Shown: positions 1 to 5,828 of the stretch, in pieces | Layout: the number at the start of each line of letters is the position of its first letter | Position numbering within the stretch: position 1 is the stretch's first letter | Assembly (NCBI GenBank): GCA_903925705.1 | Contig: CAIYGJ010000063.1 | Location: forward strand, 1 to 9,757 | Reading direction: 5' to 3' | Source of the DNA: an uncultured Actinomycetes bacterium | Lineage (GTDB): Bacteria > Actinomycetota > Actinomycetes > S36-B12 > UBA5976 | DNA: 9,757 nt | Translations under genes and position numbers: made by a program | Notes under the pieces: model-generated | The model's input: the letters and a program-made list of their open reading frames with translations, nothing else | What the model was told of the DNA's origin: nothing | Database searches by the model: none

Positions 1-638
1 GAACTTCGGTCCGTCGCTTTCCTGAAAAAGCCGTTAAGGAAATCGAAGCGGTAAATGCAATTCTTGATGCTGGTTTAGTCGCGCATGTTTCTTGTGTAGT
101 TGATGGTCAACCATTCGTAATGCCCGTTGGTTATGCCCGTGATGGCGACCGAGTGCTGTTTCACGGATCAACTGCCTCTCGGCTATTCAAAAATTTAGCG
201 GCAGGGCAAGCTTGCTGCTTTACCGTAACTTTGCTCGATGGCATGGTTTTAGCCCGCAGCGCTTTTGAGTCCAGCATGCATTACCGCTGTGTTATTGCGC
301 TTGGATCATGTGAAGTACTCGAAGGTGATGAAAAGGAAGCCGCATTAATCCGCATCACCGATCACTTACTACCTGGTCGCACTGACGAAGCCCGAAAAGC
401 TGCGCCAAAAGAATCAAAAGCAACTTTGATGCTTGCCATGAATCTCGATGAAGTTTCGTGCAAGGTCAGTGAAGGCGATCCAGATGATGTGCCAAGTGAT
501 TTAACAGATCCGATTTACTCAAACATTTGGGCTGGTTACGTTCCGATGAAAGAAGTCTTTGGCGAACCGGTATCTGACCCTATGACAACTGAAAAGAACA
601 TCCCAGTTCCGGACTACCTAAAAAAGTGGAAGCGCTAA
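1..638 (+). CDS. Pyridoxamine 5'-phosphate oxidase-family FMN-binding protein, 5' end missing
   Basis: The frame is open from base 3 and encodes 211 visible residues, beginning TSVRRFPEKAVKEIE, to the TAA at 636-638. The true start lies left of the window; since relatives begin with a short leader before this RRFPEK segment, probably only some 10-15 residues are missing (inference). An ATG at 120 is in frame but would discard the conserved N-terminal helix and first strand, so it is not the start. Family features seen: the VDGQPFVMP strand, the FHGSTASRL segment typical of the FMN phosphate-binding region, TLLDGMVLARSAF, the SMHYR motif and a C-terminal WAGYVPM. This matches the Pyridox_ox_2-type split-barrel flavoproteins, which are usually unassigned FMN (or related cofactor) oxidoreductases rather than true PdxH. 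It is followed after 15 bp by an FAD oxidoreductase and probably shares its transcript. The substrate is unknown. Confidence 0.85.
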   Translation, partial: TSVRRFPEKAVKEIEAVNAILDAGLVAHVSCVVDGQPFVMPVGYARDGDRVLFHGSTASRLFKNLAAGQACCFTVTLLDGMVLARSAFESSMHYRCVIALGSCEVLEGDEKEAALIRITDHLLPGRTDEARKAAPKESKATLMLAMNLDEVSCKVSEGDPDDVPSDLTDPIYSNIWAGYVPMKEVFGEPVSDPMTTEKNIPVPDYLKKWKR

Positions 639-653
639 CAAGAAAGATGCACA

Positions 654-2036
654 ATGACTGACTACCGATCAAAGTCTTTATGGTGGGACACCTTGCCAGC
701 AGAGTTGGCAACTTCCTCTCGCTATGCCCTGCACTCTGACATTGACGTTGATGTAGCAATCGTTGGTGCAGGTTACACCGGACTATGGACGGCTTACTAC
801 CTGCAGCAGCGTGATCCGAATTTGAACATAGCGATTATTGACGCGGAAGTTTCTGGATACGGCGCATCGGGTCGAAATGGTGGCTGGTGTTCGGCATACT
901 TCCCTACTGAGATCGACAAGCTTGGTCGAATTCACGGACGCGAATCTGCCAGAGCCATGCAGGATGCCATGCATGACACGGTTACGGAAATTGAAAACGT
1001 CGTTAAAGCAGAAGGTATCGATTGTGAATGGAAGCGCGGCGGCACTCTAGTGTTTGCCCGCACTTCATTGCAGTGGCAACGTGCGCAGGAATACATTCAC
1101 CATTGGGAGCAATGGGGCTACGGCGCAGAGCATTACGCATTGCTAAGTGCCGGCGAAGCAAAAGAACGAGCGCAAGCAACAAATCTTTTCGGGGCAACTT
1201 ACACACCTCACGTCGCTGCGATCAATCCGGCAAAGCTAGTTCGATCGCTCGCAAATGTGGTCGAAAAGCGCGGCGCAACAATTTACGAACACACTGCGGC
1301 AACCAAGATTGAACCTGGCAAGGTAACAACTGCAGGTGGGGTAATTAATGCGCGCTACATAGTTCGCGCTACCGAGGGATACACCAAAACGTTGGAAGGC
1401 CAGAAGCGAAAACTTGTTCCGATCTATTCCTTGATGATGGCTACCGAACCACTTAGTGCGAAAGAGTGGGATCAGATTGGTTTGGCTCAACGCGAAACAT
1501 TCAGTGACTTTAGAAATCTGATTATCTATGGTCAGCGCACGGCTGATGATCGCTTTGCTTTTGGAGGTCGTGGAGCTCCGTACCACTTCGGCTCATCAAT
1601 CAAAGATGAATACGACCAACACAGCGAAGTGCATCCTGCTCTGCTTGGCGTATTGGCTGAACTTTTCCCAGTCGTTGCAGATGCCAAGGTGACTCACACT
1701 TGGGGTGGCCCACTAGGTGTTGCTCGCGACTGGATGGCATCAGCTGGTATCGATCGCAAAACGGGTCTTGCTTGGGCCGGTGGCTACGTTGGCGACGGCG
1801 TTGGAACCACAAACCTTTCCGGTCGAACGCTTGCTGATTTAATTACCAATCAGGAAACGAACTTGACCAAACTTCCTTGGGTTAATCACAAGTCACCTAA
1901 CTGGGAAGTTGAACCGCTGCGCTGGATTGGTGCCAACGCCGGCCTGCAAATTATGTCTCGAGCAGATCACGCCGAAGATAAAACTGGTAAACCTTCAAAA
2001 CTTGCGGGCGTAGTTTCAAAATTGTTAGGACAGTAA
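654..2036 (+). CDS. FAD-dependent oxidoreductase of the DAO / gamma-glutamylputrescine-oxidase-like family
   Basis: 460 residues, full length for the family. The N-terminus carries the SLWWDTLP leader common in this subfamily. A Rossmann dinucleotide-binding site GAGYTG follows at residues 38-43, with an acidic D63 at the end of the second strand to hold the ADP ribose. Next comes GASGRNGGW at 70-78, the flavin-contacting loop of glycine-oxidase/PuuB-like enzymes. Near the C-terminus, GGYVGDGVGTTNLSGRTLA (376-394) is the second FAD-contacting segment. Known members oxidise amines or N-substituted amino acids with release of H2O2 or reduction of another acceptor; the actual substrate here is not readable. 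No signal peptide is seen, so it should be cytoplasmic. A weak Shine-Dalgarno AGAAAG (641-646) lies 7 nt before the ATG. The gene sits 15 bp after the FMN protein and 3 bp before a transporter, so it belongs to the same operon. Family is confident; function is inference. Confidence 0.88.
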   Translation: MTDYRSKSLWWDTLPAELATSSRYALHSDIDVDVAIVGAGYTGLWTAYYLQQRDPNLNIAIIDAEVSGYGASGRNGGWCSAYFPTEIDKLGRIHGRESARAMQDAMHDTVTEIENVVKAEGIDCEWKRGGTLVFARTSLQWQRAQEYIHHWEQWGYGAEHYALLSAGEAKERAQATNLFGATYTPHVAAINPAKLVRSLANVVEKRGATIYEHTAATKIEPGKVTTAGGVINARYIVRATEGYTKTLEGQKRKLVPIYSLMMATEPLSAKEWDQIGLAQRETFSDFRNLIIYGQRTADDRFAFGGRGAPYHFGSSIKDEYDQHSEVHPALLGVLAELFPVVADAKVTHTWGGPLGVARDWMASAGIDRKTGLAWAGGYVGDGVGTTNLSGRTLADLITNQETNLTKLPWVNHKSPNWEVEPLRWIGANAGLQIMSRADHAEDKTGKPSKLAGVVSKLLGQ

Positions 2037-2039
2037 TTC

Positions 2040-2876
2040 ATGGCCGCGATTGTGTTGGCGCTAATCTGTGCCGTTAGTTATGGCGTTGCCGATTTTTGGG
2101 GCGGCCTTGCAACACGTCGCGGTTCAATTTGGAAAGTATTGCCAGTCATTGTTGCTACCGGAATTGTCACACTTGGGCTTGCAGTGCCATTCTTTGGCGC
2201 AACTTTCAGTCAAGGCGCAATCTTGGCCGGTGTTGCAGCCGGCCTTTCCGGAACTATCGGCTACATCTTCATCATGTACGGATTAGCGCTTGGTCCAATG
2301 GGTGTGGTGGCTCCAATTTCTGCTGTTATTGGTGCGGTAATTCCGTTTGCGGTCGGATTCTTGCGAGGTGAGACACTTTCTACGGTTGGCTTTATTGGCG
2401 CTGGTTTAGCTTTTGTGTCAATTGTTTTGGTTAGTCGCTCAACAGCTGATGCCACACATCCAGTAACTGCAAAGGCCGTCATTGTCGCAATCGTTGCTGG
2501 GCTTGGTATTGCTGGTTACTTACTCGGCATCAGTGGCGGACCTGACGATAGCGGTTTGGCTCCGGTAATTGTTGGCCGATTAGTAACTGGTGGAATCTTT
2601 GTGGTGATTGCAATTGCGAAATGGAAAACTATTCGTGACGGCGCAATTGATTACAAACTTGCAATTGCTTCTGGCTCACTAGATGTCGTCGGTGGAGCTA
2701 CTTTCATGCTGGCAACTCGCGCCGGTGACTTAGTTTTAGTTGCTGTCGTTGCTGCTCTCTACCCGGCATTTACAGTTCTGCTTGCAAGGTTTGTTTTGCA
2801 TGAGCGAATGGAGCGTCACCAGTTAATCGGCTTAGTTAGCGCAGGTGCCGCGGTAGCGCTCCTAGCTACAAGCTAA
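2040..2876 (+). CDS. EamA/DMT-superfamily transporter, paralogue 1
   Basis: 278 residues with about ten hydrophobic segments in two similar halves, the normal DMT/EamA layout. The first half ends APISAVIGAVIPFAVGFLRG (91-110). The second half has the matching ALYPAFTVLLAR (239-250) followed by HERMERHQLIGL (254-265), the typical EamA ending. The halves are joined by a short polar linker containing SRSTADATHP (132-141). Members move small metabolites, often amino acids, nucleosides or amines; direction and substrate cannot be deduced. Only 3 bp separate it from the oxidoreductase stop, and its Shine-Dalgarno AGGA (2027-2030) lies inside the upstream gene, so translation is probably coupled. 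It aligns end to end, without gaps, with the next gene at about 55 percent identity (154 of 278 by hand count). Confidence 0.88.
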   Translation: MAAIVLALICAVSYGVADFWGGLATRRGSIWKVLPVIVATGIVTLGLAVPFFGATFSQGAILAGVAAGLSGTIGYIFIMYGLALGPMGVVAPISAVIGAVIPFAVGFLRGETLSTVGFIGAGLAFVSIVLVSRSTADATHPVTAKAVIVAIVAGLGIAGYLLGISGGPDDSGLAPVIVGRLVTGGIFVVIAIAKWKTIRDGAIDYKLAIASGSLDVVGGATFMLATRAGDLVLVAVVAALYPAFTVLLARFVLHERMERHQLIGLVSAGAAVALLATS

Positions 2877-2881
2877 GTCAT

Positions 2882-2894
2882 AGACTCGAAGTCT
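2882..2894 (+). repeat. Short inverted repeat in the gap between the two transporter genes
   Basis: AGACT (2882-2886) and AGTCT (2890-2894) are perfect complements around CGA. They occupy the place where the ribosome binding site of the second transporter should be. The stem is too short for a terminator and no T-run follows. It might modulate translation of paralogue 2, or be chance. Confidence 0.3.
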
Positions 2895-2895
2895 T

Positions 2896-3732
2896 ATGTC
2901 CGCCGTCTTACTTGCATTTGCTTGCGCCCTTTCTTATGGATTCGGCGATTACTTTGGTGGACTTGCAACTCGAACTAGTCCACTCTTCAAAGTTTTGCCG
3001 ATCACTGTTGGAACTGGACTTATCTCACTACTGATTGCTGCACCATTTATCGGTGCCGACTTTAATCGCGAAGCAGTTATCGCAGGTTTGTTCGCCGGAA
3101 CTTCAGGCATCGTGGGTTACATCTTTGTTTTGAAGTCACTTGGACTTGGTCCAATGGGCGCAGTTGCTCCGATTACCGCTCTCGTCGCTGTGATCATTCC
3201 GTTTAGTGTTGGGTTATTTCGTGGTGAACGCTTAACAGTCACTGGATCAATTGGCGCATTACTGGCTATGGCTTCAATTGTGCTGGTAAGTCGTTCAACA
3301 GTTGATGCAACTCATCCCCTGACTCGAACGGCCGCGATCTTTGCAGTACTTGGTGGCTTTGGGTTTGCAGGTTTTCTATTGAGCGTCGGAAGCGCTCCAG
3401 TTGGTTCTGGGCTTTCACCAGTTATCACGGCTCGATCTTTGACCCTGATAATCTTTTGCGTTACCGCGGCAGTGCTTTGGAAATCAATGGCTGGTAGGCC
3501 AGTCGATTCTAAGCGGGCGATGGCTTCCGGTGCCCTTGATGTCTGGGGTGGCACAACATTTATGCTTGCCGCTCAGCGTGGCCAGCTCGTAATCATTTCG
3601 GTGATCGCTGCCCTTTATCCAGCTATAACTGTCCTTCTGGCACGGGTCTTCCTGAAAGAACGGCTTGAGCGCCATCAAGTAATTGGCCTCTATGGTGCTG
3701 GAATCGCCATAGTCTTACTGACCATTTCCTAG
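2896..3732 (+). CDS. EamA/DMT-superfamily transporter, paralogue 2
   Basis: 278 residues, exactly the length of the preceding gene and clearly its paralogue. The two share GGLATR (21-26), the YIF and LGPMG segments around 75-88, VSRSTxDATHP (131-141), SGxLDVxGGxTFMLA (211-225) and YPAxTVLLAR (241-250). About ten hydrophobic segments in two halves place it in the inner membrane. The most diverged stretches are residues 161-170 and 181-205, in the second half, which may reflect different substrate preference or a dimer interface (inference). It starts 19 bp after the upstream TAA. There is no clear Shine-Dalgarno: the gap is largely taken up by a 5-bp inverted repeat (AGACT-CGA-AGTCT), so expression may rely on readthrough from paralogue 1. 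It is the last gene of the left-hand operon. A single functional unit made of both proteins is possible but not shown. Confidence 0.88.
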   Translation: MSAVLLAFACALSYGFGDYFGGLATRTSPLFKVLPITVGTGLISLLIAAPFIGADFNREAVIAGLFAGTSGIVGYIFVLKSLGLGPMGAVAPITALVAVIIPFSVGLFRGERLTVTGSIGALLAMASIVLVSRSTVDATHPLTRTAAIFAVLGGFGFAGFLLSVGSAPVGSGLSPVITARSLTLIIFCVTAAVLWKSMAGRPVDSKRAMASGALDVWGGTTFMLAAQRGQLVIISVIAALYPAITVLLARVFLKERLERHQVIGLYGAGIAIVLLTIS

Positions 3733-3748
3733 TAAATTAGAGACAAAT

Positions 3749-3762
3749 CACCAGTTTTGGTG
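3749..3762 (+). other. Small hairpin CACCA-GTTT-TGGTG after the transporter operon
   Basis: A perfect 5-bp stem with a 4-nt loop lies 17 bp past the last transporter stop. Only TTT follows before the sequence leaves the T-run, so as an intrinsic terminator it would be weak. It could instead be part of the upstream region of the gcdH promoter. Confidence 0.25.
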
Positions 3763-3763
3763 T

Positions 3764-3791
3764 TTGCAGATTGGATCCAATCGATGATAAA
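3764..3791 (+). promoter_or_regulatory. Probable sigma70-type promoter of gcdH
   Basis: TTTGCA (3764-3769) and GATAAA (3786-3791) each match four of six consensus bases and are separated by 16 bp. Transcription would begin near 3797-3800. The first palindrome sits in the spacer, and the second overlaps the end of the -10 box and the expected start point, the usual geometry for repression. The assignment is by eye, not from start-site data. Confidence 0.45.
3769..3782. promoter_or_regulatory. Palindromic operator 1, VanR/GntR-like
   Basis: GATTGGATCCAATC is a perfect 14-bp palindrome. Its core ATTGGATCCAAT (3770-3781) recurs exactly 21 bp downstream. From memory this 12-mer is the operator sequence of the Caulobacter vanillate repressor VanR, a GntR-family (FCD-type) protein. 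Its position between the -35 and -10 boxes fits repression. Confidence 0.75.
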
Positions 3792-3803
3792 TTGGATCCA
3801 ATT
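3790..3803. promoter_or_regulatory. Palindromic operator 2, VanR/GntR-like
   Basis: AATTGGATCCAATT is a perfect 14-bp palindrome with the same 12-bp core (3791-3802) as operator 1. Its centre is 21 bp, two helical turns, from the first, so two dimers would bind the same face of the DNA. It overlaps the likely transcription start of gcdH. Confidence 0.75.
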
Positions 3804-3821
3804 CCATAGATAGGAAACGCA

Positions 3822-5006
3822 ATGGCCGCTCCACAACATCCTTTTGAGCTTTATGCAATCGACAGCTTGTTCAACGAAGAACAACTTGCAATGCGTGATT
3901 CAGTCCGTAAATTCGTCGATGACCGAGTTAAGCCATACGTTGGCCAATGGTTTGAAGATGGCGAGTTCCCAGCCCGTGAATTGGCAAAGGAAATTGGCCA
4001 AATGGGTATGTTCGGCATGCACCTTGAGGGTTACGGCTGTGCTGGCACTGACGCTACATCTTATGGACTTGCTTGCCTTGAGCTTGAAGCTGGCGACTCA
4101 GGTCTTCGTTCCTTTGTTTCAGTACAAGGATCGCTTGCAATGTTCGCAATTTGGAAGTTTGGTTCAGAAGAGCAAAAGCAAGAATGGTTGCCACGTATGG
4201 CAGCTGGCGAAGCAATCGGTTGCTTTGGTCTAACTGAAGCCGATGCCGGCTCAAACCCAAGTGAGATGCGCACCAATGCAAAGCGCGATGGTGATGACTG
4301 GATCCTTAATGGTTCAAAGATGTGGATCACCAACGGAAACATTGCAGATGTTGCAATCGTTTGGGCCCACACCGATAACGGTATTGAAGGTTTCGTAGTT
4401 CCAACTAATACTCCAGGTTTTAAGGCCAACTTGGTAAAGCACAAGATGTCGCTTCGTGCATCTATCACTAGCGAATTGGTATTCGAAAATGTTCGCCTGC
4501 CGGCGTCTGCAGTATTGCCAGAAGTGCAGACCCTTCGTGGCCCACTTTCCTGCTTATCCGAAGCCCGCTTTGGAATCTTGTTCGGTGTTGTTGGCGCAGC
4601 TCGCGATTGCCTAGAAACGGCTATCGATTACCAGTTGAACCGTCATCAGTTCAATCGCCCACTTGCCGCCTTCCAGTTGTCACAGCAAAAGCTTGCTGAC
4701 ATGGCAATCGCGACCGGTAACGGCATGTTGCTCGCTGCTCACCTTGGAAAGCAAAAGGATCAGCACTTACTACGCCCTGAGCAAGTCAGCCTTGGCAAGA
4801 AGAACAATGTGCGCATGGCTCTTGAAGTTGCTCGCGAATCCCGTTCCATGCTCGGTGGATCCGGTATTACTTTGGAATACCCAATCATTCGCCACATGAA
4901 CAACTTGGAAAGTGTTTACACTTACGAAGGCACAAACGAGATTCACACCCTAGTTATCGGTCAAGCACTTACTGGAATTGCTGCTTACGCCGACTACAAG
5001 GCCTAG
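3822..5006 (+). CDS. gcdH: Glutaryl-CoA dehydrogenase
   Basis: 394 residues, the normal length. This FAD enzyme oxidises and decarboxylates glutaryl-CoA to crotonyl-CoA, a step in lysine, tryptophan and some aromatic-acid breakdown, passing electrons to ETF. It is assigned to GcdH rather than a generic acyl-CoA dehydrogenase because the glutarate-site residues align with the human enzyme: GYGCAG (70-75), the ELEAGDSGLRS segment giving E89, R96 and S97 (human E87, R94, S95), and the catalytic base E369 in YTYEGTNEIH (367-375). Other family landmarks are CFGLTEADAGSNPS (134-147), WITN (168-171), RHQFNRPLAAFQ (274-285) and MLGGSGI (343-349). The Shine-Dalgarno AGGAA (3812-3816) lies 5 nt before the ATG. 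The gene has its own promoter with two operators and ends at a strong terminator, so it is probably monocistronic. ETF and later pathway enzymes are not in the window. Confidence 0.92.
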   Translation: MAAPQHPFELYAIDSLFNEEQLAMRDSVRKFVDDRVKPYVGQWFEDGEFPARELAKEIGQMGMFGMHLEGYGCAGTDATSYGLACLELEAGDSGLRSFVSVQGSLAMFAIWKFGSEEQKQEWLPRMAAGEAIGCFGLTEADAGSNPSEMRTNAKRDGDDWILNGSKMWITNGNIADVAIVWAHTDNGIEGFVVPTNTPGFKANLVKHKMSLRASITSELVFENVRLPASAVLPEVQTLRGPLSCLSEARFGILFGVVGAARDCLETAIDYQLNRHQFNRPLAAFQLSQQKLADMAIATGNGMLLAAHLGKQKDQHLLRPEQVSLGKKNNVRMALEVARESRSMLGGSGITLEYPIIRHMNNLESVYTYEGTNEIHTLVIGQALTGIAAYADYKA

Positions 5007-5016
5007 ATAAACCAAT

Positions 5017-5048
5017 AAAAAAGCCCCCGAGCGATCGGGGGCTTTTTT
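5017..5048. terminator. Bidirectional intrinsic terminator between convergent genes
   Basis: An 8-bp perfect stem (GCCCCCGA at 5023-5030, TCGGGGGC at 5035-5042) closes on a GCGA tetraloop of the GNRA type. It is flanked by A6 (5017-5022) and T6 (5043-5048), so it gives a U-run on both strands. It lies 10 bp after the gcdH stop and 5 bp after the stop of the opposing membrane-protein gene, and so serves both. Confidence 0.95.
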
Positions 5049-5053
5049 GTTCC

Positions 5054-5761
5054 TTAAGTTGTTTTTGGTTTACGGGTTAAGGCTTTATCAATGCCCCAAT
5101 AAACTCCGGAAACAATAATCGAAGCAAAAAGAATTCCCATGACAAAGATCAAAACGCTGGCATAGCCAAATGACACGACGTCAAAGAAGTCATATGGGTA
5201 CTTGCCGATAATTGCACCACGGAAGAGGGTGTAGAACACATAAACAATTGGCAAAACTAATGCGGCTGCAACGTTTTTAAGCGTGAACCAACCTCGTGGA
5301 CCAGCAATCACAAATACCAGCACGGTAATCAGAGGAGTAATAGTGTGCTGGATTGGGCTCGAGATTTGGTTAAGTCCTTGCGGTGGGTAATTCGGACCCA
5401 ATAACAAGTTGTAAACCACACCAGTTACCGTGATCATCAAGATACTGTCAATTCGGAACACCCGGAAGAGTTTTCCGTCACGTCCTGGATTTAAGTAAAG
5501 CAGCGTCATTACAACGCCAACCACAATCTGACTCCAGATTGTAAAGTAGCTAAACAAGTCGATAAGTCGCTCAGGTGCGCCAGCCAGGCCAGATGCGTAA
5601 TCGCCCTTATGGCCGAATTGCGAAGTTGGGGATAATTCACCGCTGTATTTAGTTTCCACTAACCCAAAGAGCTCGATGAAGGTTGACATACCTAAACCGA
5701 TCCAAGCACTAAGTGCGTTGATTCCGAATAGAGATTTACGAGTTGTAGTTGAAAGAGCCAT
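5054..5761 (-). CDS. Pr6Pr / FAR-17a-AIG1-like six-helix membrane protein
   Basis: 235 residues with six hydrophobic segments at about 12-32, 70-90, 104-122, 140-154, 163-181 and 197-219, matching the bacterial Pr6Pr family. Typical motifs are SYFTIWSQ (71-78), GVVYNLLLGP (114-123), the histidine in SSPIQHTITP (134-143), GPRGW (154-158), and YTLFRGAIIGKYPYDFFDV (177-195). The family is distantly related to eukaryotic AIG1/ADTRP, membrane hydrolases that use a Thr and a His; T74 and H139 are candidates for the same pair, which is inference. A good Shine-Dalgarno, AGGG (5772-5769 on this strand), lies 7 nt before the ATG. It sits 56 bp downstream of prpE on the same strand and may be cotranscribed with it. 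The physiological role is unknown. Confidence 0.75.
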   Translation of the reverse strand: MALSTTTRKSLFGINALSAWIGLGMSTFIELFGLVETKYSGELSPTSQFGHKGDYASGLAGAPERLIDLFSYFTIWSQIVVGVVMTLLYLNPGRDGKLFRVFRIDSILMITVTGVVYNLLLGPNYPPQGLNQISSPIQHTITPLITVLVFVIAGPRGWFTLKNVAAALVLPIVYVFYTLFRGAIIGKYPYDFFDVVSFGYASVLIFVMGILFASIIVSGVYWGIDKALTRKPKTT

Positions 5762-5794
5762 GGCTTAACCCTATGACTCAGCGTGAATTAATTT

Positions 5795-5828
5795 GGGCTG
5801 ATTTATCTTGGTTTTGATTATTCAGCCC
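5795..5828. repeat. Inverted repeat spanning the prpE stop codon
   Basis: GGGCTGA (5795-5801) and TCAGCCC (5822-5828) form a perfect 7-bp stem with a 20-nt AT-rich loop. In the minus-strand transcript the arm is followed by AAAUUAAUU rather than a U-run, so it is not a standard terminator. It might stabilise the prpE 3' end or separate its expression from the downstream membrane gene. Confidence 0.35.

Noticed and set aside
1236..1586. Open frame of 116 codons on the minus strand
   Set aside because: It lies wholly opposite the FAD oxidoreductase, which has clear family motifs; the antisense translation shows no recognisable domain.
2040..3732. Tandem transporter genes as a recent duplication or assembly artefact
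   Set aside because: Protein identity is only about 55 percent and the differences spread over the whole length, so the copies are old and distinct.
3749..3762. Hairpin as an intrinsic terminator of the transporter operon
   Set aside because: The stem is only 5 bp and the following T-run is too short; listed only as a low-confidence hairpin.
4061..4468. Open frame of 135 codons on the minus strand
   Set aside because: It is antisense to the conserved core of gcdH and has low-complexity composition typical of a shadow frame.
3822..5006. Generic short-chain acyl-CoA dehydrogenase instead of GcdH
   Set aside because: E89, R96, S97 and E369 and the GYGCAG and MLGGSGI contexts match glutaryl-CoA dehydrogenase specifically.
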